From Acanthochromis polyacanthus (lineage: Eukaryota > Chordata > Actinopteri > Pomacentridae), in the NCBI RefSeq assembly GCF_021347895.1, contig NC_067132.1, positions 5,583,768-5,647,767 of the forward strand: a DNA stretch of 64,000 bases. The letters are read 5' to 3'. This document shows, in pieces, positions 53,700-64,000 of the stretch. Both the position numbers and the translations under genes were made by a program. Within the stretch, counting starts at the first letter, position 1; each line of letters begins with the position of its first letter. The notes below the pieces were generated by a model. That model was not told where the DNA came from. It saw only the letters and a program-made list of their open reading frames with translations, and ran no database searches.

Positions 53700-55340
53700 C
53701 AGAGGGAAATATTTTAAATTGTACTGAGATTGCAAGTAAGATGTTACATGCAAACATATGTCAGACTTTTGAAATATTATGAATTACAATTACAGCAAAT
53801 CACATCGTATAAGCTGAGCTTGAAAAACAATTATTTTGATCATAAACTTATCATAAAATCTAGCATTTATATGTGTGTGTTTGACATCATTAATCGTATC
53901 AGTCGCTTCCCCAGCAGTGAGGAGATACTGCTGCTTTATTGTCGTTAACATACAGGTCGTACACAGCAGCTGACCTGCAGCTTGACTTACTTACAGTAAC
54001 TATAAATAAGATTTAGATCAGAGTTGTTCTACTGTGTAGCTACATACAGGGTTGTACTGCAGCGAGCGTGAGGGTGGTTTCATGGTGCTCTTAATCATTC
54101 AGAAATATCACCTCCTCCAGCTTCTACTGAAACTCTGTTGCATAAGACACGACTTCCCCTTTACTCCCCTTTGCAGAACTTGTTTTTAATCTAATCATCT
54201 TCACTGCAGTGATAAAATCAGACTCTTCTAACACCTCCCTGAGTTCTCCCATGACAAAGCAGAGCAGAGTGAAGGGAAAGTCCTGTACCTGAAAGCATCA
54301 CTTTTTGCTGAAGCCTCTATTCATTCTTGACAGCTTGTTTTTTTTCCCCTTCCCCCTTCTCTAAATGGCAGAAATTTAAGGCAGGGCTACAATTTATCAG
54401 CGAGCAGCATACAGGGTGAAGTTTAGCATTTGCCACTGAAGGAAAAATGAGACGCTGATGCAGGAGGGTAGTTTGGAAAGTGATCTGCAGAGCTTTAACA
54501 CAGAACCCATGCTAGGACTAAATTTAGAGAACATAATGAACACTGAATAATGGTGTTTACAACCATGGGTGGTAAAATGACAAGCTGACTTATGATTGGT
54601 GTCATTATTGTAAAATGCAGGTCATACGTGCTTTTAGGTGTTAAAATAAAGAGCAGAATAAACAGAAGATTCGAGTGTTCGGCTAACAGCTGTTCCAAAG
54701 GCTCAGTACACATCAGACTAAGGCTGACATTCAGACAGTTCAGGGACTCATAAAGCACCACACATCATTTTCTGTTCATCCTTCTCTTATTTTTATTTGT
54801 TCTATGCAATCACAAGTAACAAGAGCGCATTTAATGGCAGTCTGATTCATTCTTGTACCAGTGGTGTTATAGTTGTAGATCCAAATAAGGTGCTGTAAGA
54901 TTTAAAGCTTGTAAACTTCTAAAGTTTAGTGGTGTAAACCTGCAGAATAAATCATCTTTAGACAGTTATTTTCATGCACTTGTTTATTGTTTGTTTGTAG
55001 AAAATGCTGCACTCATAAAAAACATTTTACATGAAAATATTCGTCGTAGAAAACATTCACATATTGTAAAATAAAAAAAGGTACGTGCATAGAAAAGTTT
55101 TGAATTTGTAAATAAAAGAAATGCAGACACTATTTGCATTGGCAGAACATATTCAAGGGATGTAAAGAAAAGATCTGAAATGTAATTGCATGTGTAGAAG
55201 TGATTTAGATTCAGCCAGCCTCTTGGAGAAGAGGTGGAACATCTCTAAGAAATCCAGCTGCCTTCTTCTGAGGCACTGAGAGTTACCATGACTTGATGAC
55301 TAAGAATCTGCACTAATATATTTTCAGGTAACATGCAGGT
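53700..55340. other. Non-genic stretch
   Basis: No exon, RNA gene or repeat end is recognised. Confidence 0.45.
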
Positions 55341-55405
55341 TCTGTAGCCTACGTGTTACTGTTTTTCATCCATGCGGTGAAAAACAGTAACACGTAGGCC
55401 ACAGA
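55341..55405. repeat. 28-bp-stem hairpin with 9-nt loop
   Basis: Arms tctgtagcctacgtgttact... (55341-55368) and ...agtaacacgtaggccacaga (55378-55405) are reverse complements with a single mismatch. The loop is tccatgcgg. See findings. Confidence 0.9.
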
Positions 55406-55559
55406 CACAGCAGCCAAATGAAACACCACCAGCAGTCATGAAGCTCTTCAACACCTTTCAACCTTCTTTGGAGCAGCCTCCTCACTGTTTTCTGTCCAAG
55501 TTCAAACTGGCATCATGTAAAGCTTGATAAGGACACGAAAAATACTTCAACACAATATA

Positions 55560-55831
55560 AGGTGAAGGGTTTACTTCAAGTAACTGGACTTATTCTTGTG
55601 ATCTTGAAGACGTTTGGGGCTGGAAGACGAGGACGAAGGCGGGGCTAAGGCTTAGCCCCACCTTCCCCTCTAGAGGTTAAATACCTGGGACTCTCCAAAC
55701 TAGTTTTTTGAACTGAAGAAGCCTCTCGGATGAGAGGCGAAGCGTTTTCAAGATCACAAGAATAAGTCCAGTTGGCTGAACTAAACCCTTCACCTTAAGA
55801 TGACCTGGACGACTGAGAACCTTCACAGACA
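55560..55831. mobile_element. 272-bp inverted-repeat element with 13-bp target duplication
   Basis: Flanked by TCAACACAATATA at 55547-55559 and 55832-55844. Inside, aaggtgaagggttta... and ...aactaaacccttcacctta are inverted copies of about 55 bp (tggacttattcttgtgatcttgaa on one side, its inverse on the other). The part gaactgaagaagcctctcgg, then atgagaggcgaagcg, forms a small GCCTCT/AGAGGC hairpin and is a word combination I recall as common in fish genomes. A 13-bp duplication fits copying by a retrotransposon enzyme better than a cut-and-paste transposase. Confidence 0.6.
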
Positions 55832-55844
55832 TCAACACAATATA

Positions 55845-56789
55845 CTATCATCACCTGGGATTATAGAAAAGCACTTTTACAAAAAAACATTGTGTTCAAT
55901 CTGCCTAATAAATATGATCTCAAAAGCAACAACATAAGGTAAAAAATCAGTAGTCACAGGCAGCACTTTGCAGCTCAAACAGCTGAAATATGCTGGGAGA
56001 GAGAAGTCCAATTTTCATCGCCTTTGTCAAATTTAGAGCTTAATAAATCAACCCCTGATTAGTAAAGTCACCAAAACCAGTTTGTGAAAATCCACTGTAG
56101 TCCAGAACCCAAACTAAAGCAAACCAAATCACTGAGGCATCATGTTCAGTGCTTAATTACAAATAAAGTCTCTACATTGCATCTACACAGATTCTCCTTC
56201 CTCTGGTTACCTTCGTTATGGGTAAAAACATAGAAAACCAGAATATAGGGGTTATCAGATAGGTGCATATGGAGCTAACAATAACTCGGACAGAGCTGCC
56301 ATTTTACACCTTCACACGTTAAATACATCAGCTGATTAATCTGATTGATTTTCTTGGGGCTTTGACCCTGCAGCAGAAATACGACTCACAAATCCTCCAG
56401 GGATCTGAGTTCTTGGGAAAGTAAAGCTCTGGGAGAGAAATCACTACAAAGCACATTTGCTTTATGATGCAGTTCATGCACATTTTTCTGCTTCATTCTG
56501 ACTAGAAGAGAAGCTGTGGGCCAGACCAGATTCTGGAACCATCTCAGATGACCAAACCTAAGTGGTACTAAAATGTATGTTGGGTTAATGTAAGTACATT
56601 AAGATGTGATGGCTTTTCCACACTTATTAGTGAAACGCTCACATTCACCATTGCTGGGGTATCGGACAATTCATTTAAATCTGCAGTGAGTCAATAATCA
56701 AATAAAACTGTTTGAGAACGGGTAGTATATTCTAAAAATTAAACATCAGACCCAGATGAATGCACTTCTTGTTTGTACTTTCTTTTAAT
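55845..56789. other. Non-genic stretch
   Basis: No feature recognised. Confidence 0.45.
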
Positions 56790-57080
56790 GCATATTTGTT
56801 TTTGTCATTGTGTGTGTCATTTTTGTCACTTTATATCTCATTTGTGTCATTTTATGTCGTGTTTTTGTCATTTTGTGTTTCATATTTGTTGTTTTGTGTC
56901 GTGTATTTGTCGTTTTTTGTCGTATTTTTGTCATTTTGTGTCTCATTTTTGTTGTTTTGTGTCGTGTTTTTGTCATTTTTTGTCTCATTTTTGTCATTTT
57001 GTGTCTCATTTTTGTTGTTTTGTGTCGTGTTTTTGTCATTTTTTGTCTCATCTTTGTCATTTTGTCTTGTTTTTGTAAGA
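56790..57080. repeat. Minisatellite of ttttgtcattttgtgtc motifs
   Basis: About 290 bp of irregular 15-17 bp units, tttttgtcattttgtgtctca and tttttgttgttttgtgtcgtg alternating, giving a higher-order unit near 60 bp. All frames are open (CHFCHF, MTKMRHK and so on), which is an artefact of the repeat. Confidence 0.9.
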
Positions 57081-57333
57081 CAATCTTGTTACCATGGAAA
57101 TGAACAGTGGTGGTTGGCCAATAGAGGGCGCTGAGTCTGCAATGTTATCATATCAAAATGCTAACTAGAGACACATAGCAAGTTAAAAATACCAAAAAGA
57201 ATTGGTCACCTCGAGTGGTGCCGATACTGGAAATGTTGAGTCCGGGTCCATGGGTCCATACATAAACTCAGGTGGCATTGTGCTTGATTGTAAAATCGTG
57301 GTTTGTTAAACACATGGCATTCCTGATAAAGAC

Positions 57334-58192
57334 CTAAAGCACATTCCGTGTACTTTTTGTCGACATGTTGATGTCACTGTGTTGACTGACAGCGACGTAG
57401 TGCCTTAAGCTCGGGAAGCGTTTAACCAGCAGCTGTCTGAAGTAGTTCTGGAATTTTTTCCCTACAAATGTGTAGAAGATGGGACTGATGCAAAAGTAAA
57501 TGTAGGTCATCATACGAGTGAAGTGAAGCGCATAGCCCAGCCTCTTTCCTTCCTCACAGTCAGTAACTTTATCGTGCATCAGCTTTACAATGTTGTAGGG
57601 AGTCCAACAAATGAAAAACAACAGTACGATGACAAAAATCAGCCTGACTGTCTTGAACTTGGTAACTATCTTGGATGACATGACAGTGATTGCAATCCTA
57701 ACATAGCAGTAGATAATCACAACCAGAGGGAAGATCAAGAACAAAAGCTGAAGGTAAGGCTCAGATGCTATCAGCAGATCAACATTAATATTAGGACGGT
57801 CACTTAGATCCTCATCACAGTAGTAGGTTTTGTTGTCAAGAGGATAAAAAGAAGCGGTGTGAAGAATCATGGGCCTGATGCACGCCAAGCCGCTGACCAG
57901 CCACACCACACCACAGGAGATCACAGCGTAGCTTCGGTTCCTCACATGTGACATCCTTAAGGAGTACACAACTGCAAGGTGTCGGTCGAAGGTCAGAAGA
58001 GCGAGGAAGAGGACGGAGCTGTAGAAACCCAGGTAGTAGACACTACCAACAATCTTGCACATAACTTTGCCAAAGATCCAGGTGGAAAGCTGCATGTAGA
58101 CACCCAAGAAGGGAAGGCTGCTCATGAAGATCACGGAGGACAAGACCAGGTTCAGCAGCAAGATGTTGGTCACAGTGGTCAGCTTCTCAAAC
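57334..58192 (-). CDS. Chemokine-receptor-like class A GPCR, 3' coding exon (TM2-TM7)
   Basis: About 286 codons to a stop at 57334. The exon begins at 58192 after a clear acceptor (ccaccctgcag), entering mid-codon, and reads FEKLTTVTNILLLNLVLSS: intracellular loop 1 and TM2. Then come the TM3 Cys (MCKIVG), DRHLAVVYS (DRY position), ECL2 Cys (YYCDED), the TM5 proline (LIFPLVVII), CWTPYNIV in TM6, ECL3 Cys (VTDCEEG), FCISPIFYTFVG in TM7 and a Ser/Thr-rich tail. Layout and motifs fit the XCR1/CCR group of plasma-membrane chemokine receptors. Odd points: Asp2.50 is Ser (LSSVIF), NPxxY is SPIFY, DRY is DRH. TM1 and the N-terminus (about 60 residues) must lie in an upstream exon that I could not find. 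The exact orthologue is uncertain. Confidence 0.85.
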
Positions 58193-60465
58193 CTGCAGGG
58201 TGGTCAGTCAGAAAAGCATTGCATCATTATAGAGGAACAGAGACTGTTTATGACACTTCTATTTCACTTTGACTTCAGAAGACTTCAGTAAAATGAGCGA
58301 ATCAATGGATTGGTTTAAGGCAGCCAAGTAAATCTGCATATTTTAGGCATCACTCACATTCGTAGAGGCAGTCATACTGGAATAGGAGAATTTTTTTATC
58401 TCATTCCACTCAACACAGTTCTTCCTGTGCCATCTTTTTGTGATTGTTGTCAACCTGCTAATTGTTGAAACTGACTCTGGAAATGTGACCATTTTATAAC
58501 TTTGTACTCTGCGGCTCTGCTCCCTAGAAGCCTCCAGTCAACATCCATTTATATTCTGATGAAAAAGTTCTCAAGTAGCAGTAATAATTTGTCTTTAGGG
58601 TAGAGGATGTCAAGTGGAGTTCTTATAGAGCGGTAAACAGCACAACCTTAAGCACGGAAAGCCCCAGAATCATCATCCAACCCTACAAAAAAATAATTTT
58701 TCCCTGTTCCTAACCAAACCTTATGAAGAGTAGCGTCACATCACACTTTTTTTGTAGAGAAATAGTGTCATCCAATGAATGGGATGCCAAGACTGTCAAA
58801 TGAGAAAACTCTTTTATACGTCACTCTTGGCTTGGACAAATAACACGTACATAGAGGATACTATCCTCTTTTTCTCCCTCTGTGAAATGCTGGAACTTTG
58901 AAATTGATTCGCAAGCAAACTAGAAAGTTTGGTTCCAGCCATAGTCAGACTGGTTAGCTGTTAGATCTGTACATTCCTGTATAGATCATCCATAATACAG
59001 AGAAAATCCACACAAGGACATAAATAATCAATACATGGTTACTCTGTAAATCCACACAGAACACATGCTAAGGAAAAATTCTAACTGAAACCATAAATTA
59101 GGAGAAAAATCCAGAGAGCAGGAGATCTGAGCAACATCTCCATTTCTTCCACATCTGGGCATATTAGCTGCTTCTATGCCAATAAATCAGAAGTGCCTGA
59201 CATCATGTTTATGCTAATTAAAAACTGTAGATAGTATATTTATGCTCACAGGGCCTTGCTTTTAGGGCTTGTTTAGTTTAACAAGCACACATGTAGTTGC
59301 ATTAACATGTAAAGATACAAACAACGTGTTTGGAATTACATGTAATATGGTTTCTGATTGGTAAATGTCTCCTGTGTTTATGAACAAAAATATCTGAAGT
59401 TCCTTTACAGCCCAGTCAGACTTAAGGAAGATTCATTTTAAGATTAAAAAAGAGTTTAGCGCAAAATATTGAGGGAACACTGTTGTTAAATTATTTTTTA
59501 AAAGGAATCCAAATGTAACTTTGGATTAGTTGGGTTAATAGCCGACCATATAAAGTGCTTTGAGATGACAGGTTATGAACTGGTGCGATATAAATAAAAC
59601 AGAACTGAAAACACACGACCCAAATAAATGACTTGATCAACTGTGCCAGCAGTATCTGACACAGGAAGAGCAGACATTCTGTGTTCTGGCTTGCATAATG
59701 TGAGATTAAGTGGAAACAAACGTTATTTTGCACTGATCAATCAACCATCACTGATGTTAGCCGTCCTGTCTGGCTGTTACCATCTGAACCAGATCACAAA
59801 GCCCACATGAAGTCAACTAATCATTTATGTTGCATTTATGCAGACTGCATGTTTTATGTTTAGCATTCTGTATAACCGTAGCTGCTCATGATAAGCAGCA
59901 TTATTAGTGTTTAATTAAGGTTTAAGCCATCTTATCACTGCCAACTTCTGTTCACAGTGAGTGTCATCATGACCAAAAGGAATCATGCCAGTGATGTATG
60001 TCAGTTTTTAGGGCCGCCTGAGAAGAGATGAAAGTTGAGAGCAGAAGGTGAGCACCTCTCAGATGATACAAGTACATCGTAGTACAAGGGATGAGTCAAT
60101 GTTTTTAGTTCAAGAATGTTTTTCGTTTAATAATCTATCATTCAGATAGGAAGCGGTTAGTAATCCATTCCTGAACATCCTGGCAATGAGCACAGATGAC
60201 TGCCTGATAACATTATCACTGCTGAAAGAGAGACAGACAGACAGGATGTCTCATAGAGAACAGTTACCATGACCAAAGCAAAAGCAGAACATACATATGG
60301 GTATTCATGGGTATTTCATGTGGGGATTACATTGGCCCAAAACCTCCTCCTAAACACTGATGCTGACCCTGACACCTACTTTTGGCACACCTGTGTACCA
60401 AAATGGCTCAGTAGCGCCCCCTGTTAAAAGTATTTACTACAGCCAGTACATGTGACCTAGACTCA
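58193..60465. other. Upstream flank of the receptor exon; no TM1 exon found
   Basis: I searched the minus strand for a Gly-Asn TM1 motif in an open, splice-bounded segment and found none up to the window end. A minus-strand ATG ACT GCC TCT ACG AAT followed by donor gtgagt (58375-58352), with atttata (TATAAAT on the minus strand, 58547-58553) about 170 bp upstream, looks like a promoter and short first exon. Its phase does not fit the 58192 exon directly. The rest is non-genic. Confidence 0.3.
59540..59610 (+). repeat. LINE 3' tail fragment
   Basis: 'ataaagtgctttgagatgacaggttatgaactggtgcgatataaataaaacagaactgaa' matches the common fish LINE end (agtgctttgagatgac...gcgctatataaataaa...). Confidence 0.55.
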
Positions 60466-60473
60466 TGAAATAT

Positions 60474-61560
60474 TAGGTTCACCATATTCTGTTTCTCTGA
60501 AAAGAGGACACACTTCCAGCTCGCACGCGAAAAATGTTCAGGGGTTTTCCGTGGGTCAGGGGGCTTTCTGTGCTTCAAACTCAGTTAAACAGATATTCTG
60601 AATTCCCCAGAAAATAACACTTTACCTGGATATACAGAAAAATAGCCCAAAACACTCACAAACAGTTGCTTTATAAATAATATATTTATTAATTTAAAGC
60701 AATTCTCCTAAACAATATAATCAGTCACATACAAATATGGCATGCTCTAGTCTTTAATAGTTATTGACTCAAGTTGTGTAGGAACACATGTATTCAGATG
60801 TTTAACAAAATAAGAAATAATCATCTCTCTTAAGTCTGACACTTACACCTTAGTTAGGAAAAGTGAGGTAGAGTACCATTCTTCAAAATAACCTCCCAAT
60901 TATCAATTATGTAAAAATAGAAATAAATATTAAAAATATTAAAAATATTAAACAAAAAGAAAAAAGAGAGGTAGCCTATTCTTCAATGTTCAGTTAGCCC
61001 ATTCTTCAAAATAATGTGTCTAATGGCAAATGAAAAAAATATAGAAATAATGCCTCAAGTCAACAGTCCTTTTTTCCTTCTTTTTCCTTTTCTTATTAGC
61101 TACAGAGACATAAGTCCCAGCTTTGCAGACTGTACATTCTGCCTCCCATTTGACACGACCCGGACGAAAACAGGGGGACTTTTTTCGCATTTCATCAGTG
61201 AAATGACATTTGCGTTTCAGCATTTTCTTTCGGTTGGAGTGCTCTCTCGCAGTGTGTCTACCTGCCTGTCAGCCTGCGAGGAAGCGAATCTCCAGCGCCA
61301 TGGCGCGCACCGGCGGACGCGGCGCTGGCGCTCCGCAGCGTGTGCAGTGGAAATTGTCTGATAGAAGAGAATGGGTTCTAAGTGCTGCGCAGTACGATTC
61401 AAGAGCGCGGCGCGGTGCGGCACGGCGGTTTTGCGTTATGTGGAATTTAGGGGATCAAAAACCCGGACATTTGAAGGACTTTATAAACGCCGGCCGGACA
61501 GGCCAGACAGCCTCTGAAAAGAGGACATGTCCGGGCAAAAGAGGACGTATGGTCACCCTA
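60474..61560 (-). mobile_element. hAT-like DNA element with 8-bp target duplication
   Basis: Flanked by TGAAATAT (60466-60473 and 61561-61568). The inverted ends are taggttcacc on the left and ggtcaccc ta on the right. Inner words agaggacaca / gaggacatgtcc recur near both ends. It contains a minus-strand transposase N-terminus and a GC-rich patch (about 61250-61430). It is a non-autonomous derivative that has lost the catalytic part. Confidence 0.78.
61020..61223 (-). pseudogene. Transposase N-terminal fragment with zinc-finger Cys pair
   Basis: Starts at a real ATG (61223): MLKRKCHFTDEMRKKSPCF, then RPGRVKWEAECTVCKAGTYV, then a Lys-rich stretch that runs out into unrelated sequence before a stop. 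The KRKC...ECTVC pattern looks like the BED-type DNA-binding start of hAT-family transposases. After VSVANK the expected His/Cys half of the finger is missing. It lies within the hAT-like element, which agrees. Confidence 0.5.
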
Positions 61561-61568
61561 TGAAATAT

Positions 61569-63670
61569 GGTACACATATGTAACACGACACACATCATCA
61601 AGACACACAAACATGTAACTGATAAATCGGTAGCACGAGGCCAGCCACCAGGGGTGATGGTGAAGTAAAACTCTGAAAGTCCTCGTCAGCACAGAATGCC
61701 TTATCTATTAAAGATTGCACAACCTGAAATGCTTACAGCTATCAGAGAAAGCTCCACTTTTGTCAGTTCTAAGAGACAGTCTAAGACATGGCTGATTAAC
61801 AATCAAGCATGTGAACATTGAGGAATTCAGGCACTCTAAATGCAGACATTTTAAAGACAGGCTCTTTATCTGTATAACTGTCTGCACTTTATGACAGGCC
61901 ATGTCTGGTAAGCACTTTTCTAAAATAGTAGCACTTTAGGGTAGGTTTAACCCAGTCAGTATTAACTGGCATTGTCTTTGTTTGACTCTATTGTTTTTTA
62001 TACATCTGTAACGCTGTATCTTTTTTCTTTTACGTGTGGGACAACAGATAGAAATTAGCCTTGTGCTACGTACTTGCTGCAACCTTGTGTGAACTATTAT
62101 GAGGTTGTACGTTCATGAATATGCACTGTCCCGTCCAAATAAACAAAATAAAATAAATACTCATGTCTAAAACCCAACAGGAAGTTGGCCATTTTGAATG
62201 ATATGTCACATAATCAAGGGTTGTTGAATGGGCCAGCAAATCCAAGCATGCCCACCAGATGGCGCTGCGACTAAGGGTGTATTTCAAGCTATGTACGTGA
62301 TGAGGGCGGGCCTTTGATCAAACATGTAAAATCTGAGACAGATTGGAGCATTTACATGCTAGTTAGACAACACTTCCTGTTTCATGGTGGAAATCTCGAC
62401 TGTCGCCATTTCTATGCCCTCAGACTTTTGCAGAACATTTTGATAACTTTTGACCACCCATGCCTGCTGTACATCCTGGCCAAATGTCTGCTCTGTCAGG
62501 CCCGTTTGACTTTATAGCTTTGAAAATGTGCTAAAATTGGTCCTGTATCGTGCATATTACTTAGAAGGTGGCTTGGTCCCTGAATATTTTGGAAAGGCCA
62601 GAAATGTTGTTTAATGGTCTTTTTTGTTGTAGTTTCTTACTTCTTCTACTTCAAAAACTGAGAATAGGGAAGTCAGATGAGAAAAGTTATTTTTCTAACC
62701 CAGTTTTGTAATAATTATGCAGACTTCTAATTTCCCATGAGAGACAAAACTCTCACTTCTTTTGTTAAACTTTCGGGTTTGACGTTCAGTAACCCTTTGA
62801 TTGGCTGAAAGCACTGAATATGTTCAACAATAAACAAAATCTGTCTAACAACTGTCTTACTGCTGCGCTCCAGAGGAAAGGTGATGGACAGTACACAAAA
62901 AGTCAGTGACTCAACATTGCAGTTCCAAATAAAAGATTTACCACATCTGACTTGTGGTAAAGGTTGTTCATTTCAGCAGAATAAGTGCCCATGGCCGTGT
63001 CTAAACTCTCCAAGAAATATCCACTATAGTGTTGGTTAATATTTCATTGCTCAAATTGAACAAAATACCAGTGGGAAGCTGAGTTTCATTACAACTATTC
63101 AAAAAGAATCCCATTGCCTTGAGGAATATTGAAATCCAAGCAGGACACATGCATTATGCATAAAAGATCAGCAGCAGCAACATGACAAGACTTAGGTTTT
63201 CTTAGAAACTCTGTGGTGTCAGAGATGTGAGGGCAGTGGATGAACTGCATCTTTGATCTGAAACTCTGCTTAATATTCTCTGTGTACCTGCTGTAGCGAT
63301 CTATCAGGGGGGCTGTTGGCCTCTGTGGATTTCTGTCAGATGCATGTGATGATACTAACAGAGTTTATCTGTCAGAACAAGTTCTAGTTATTGTGATGTG
63401 ACTTTCTCTGAAGCTGTTTTTTAGAACATTTTGTTTTCTCTGGTTGACAACAGCTCCACCTTTATCTGCATACATACTTTACTGCCATCTCCTCCCACCC
63501 ATGTACGAAGCCAACCTGCTGATATATCTGATAAATAATCCTTCTTGTGTAAGTCATGGCGGTTATAGTCACAGTTTGTGGTTGAGTTTCTGAAAACAAA
63601 GGGCCATTTGACTCATATGTGATGGATTCTTTATCGTTACTTGTGCAGTATTAATTCCTTGTTTTCACAT
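61569..63670. other. Non-genic stretch
   Basis: No exon or RNA gene is recognised. The 62110-62520 part may be an old dispersed repeat, but I could not place its ends. Confidence 0.4.
62252..62265 (+). promoter_or_regulatory. CTCF-like core motif
   Basis: CCACCAGATGGCGC is a close match to the vertebrate CTCF core (CCASYAGRKGGC). It is a sequence match only, and is in the same orientation as the motif at 27621. Confidence 0.45.
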
Positions 63671-64000
63671 ACACTGTAAAAATATTTGTATGTTTTACCG
63701 TGAAAAACTGTCAAACTTAGACGGTAAACATCTGTAAACTCTGAAACAGTTCCATGCAGTTTCTTTAACACTGAATCGTTGTAAATAAGTTAATCAGGAG
63801 AAAAGTGTGTTTGTTAGATTTTTTTTCTCATGAAAAAATGCAATTCCCGACTCCTGCACAGTTTTTAATGAAGAATGCTGTAATATCTGCAACAATACTG
63901 TAATTTTTAATTTAATTCTCAAAAAGAATCCATTTTTTTCCAGTTAAATGTGCAAACTGTTGTCCTGTAACAGAAACATGCTGCAATATTTATAACACGT
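63671..64000. repeat. Possible dispersed repeat beginning acactgtaaaaa
   Basis: 'acactgtaaaaata...accgtgaaaaactgt...gtaaac' resembles the start of a common fish MITE whose ends read ACACTGTAAAAA. The other end is outside the window or decayed. Confidence 0.35.

Noticed and set aside
55690..55745. Functional hammerhead ribozyme
   Set aside because: The core CUGAUGA and a proper stem II are not present; the similarity is only loose.
56760..57134. 124-aa Phe/Leu/Ser-rich ORF resembling a membrane protein
   Set aside because: It is produced by the tttgtcattttgtgtc minisatellite; three frames and the reverse strand are all open.
58352..58375. MTASTN exon with gtgagt donor as exon 1 of the receptor
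   Set aside because: It ends in phase 0 whereas the 58192 exon needs two preceding bases, and no TM1 exon fits in the 160 bp between. Kept only as a weak lead.
61210..61563. 117-aa plus-strand ORF in the GC-rich patch
   Set aside because: It lies inside the hAT-like element, with no domain; its start context is element sequence.

Overview
This 64 kb window reads as repeat-rich nuclear DNA of a ray-finned (teleost) fish. The evidence is the mix of repeat families: L2-clade and RTE-clade LINEs, an I-group LINE with an RNase H domain, Tc1-like, hAT-like and TTAA-type DNA elements, and gag-only LTR elements. There is also one exon of a chemokine-receptor-like GPCR. No bacterial features are present. 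The only convincing host protein-coding sequence is that exon (57334-58192, minus strand). Family names come from recognising protein motifs by eye; no database search was run.

Layout. 1-4444: a minus-strand LTR retrotransposon with two LTRs, a polypurine tract and a gag-like ORF, but no reverse transcriptase or integrase; its inside is filled with tandem repeats. 4449-8733: a foldback element, a solo LTR with a 5-bp target duplication, a LINE 3' fragment and non-genic DNA. 8734-20548: an 11.8 kb array of a 21-bp minisatellite with 20-bp variants and higher-order repeats of about 2.4-2.5 kb. 22339-27594: an apparently intact I-group (Nimb-like) LINE with two ORFs and a perfect 13-bp target duplication. 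27608-28690 and 32430-33345: two unrelated transcript-like loci in which an intron-containing (unspliced-looking) copy of one or two exons is followed by a spliced-looking copy of the same exons joined to the next exon.

31505-38235: a Tc1-like element split by a near full-length L2 LINE. That LINE was itself invaded by other elements, including a 560-bp foldback element with a 7-bp target duplication. 38262-42060: a second decayed L2 LINE. 43393-46357: an RTE LINE with an 18-bp target duplication and a deletion that removed its RT active site. 46505-56789: sparse DNA with MITE-like elements, a hAT-like element carrying a second copy of the 560-bp foldback family, and a near-perfect hairpin. 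57334-58192: the receptor exon, which lacks the residues normal at positions 2.50 and 7.49 of class A GPCRs. 60474-61560: a second hAT-like element with a transposase N-terminal relic.

The genes here do not form a pathway. What ties the window together is its insertion history. The nesting order can be read directly: the Tc1 element is older than L2-A, and L2-A is older than the 560-bp foldback; the 50867 hAT-like element is also older than its foldback copy. The I-group LINE still looks capable of coding.
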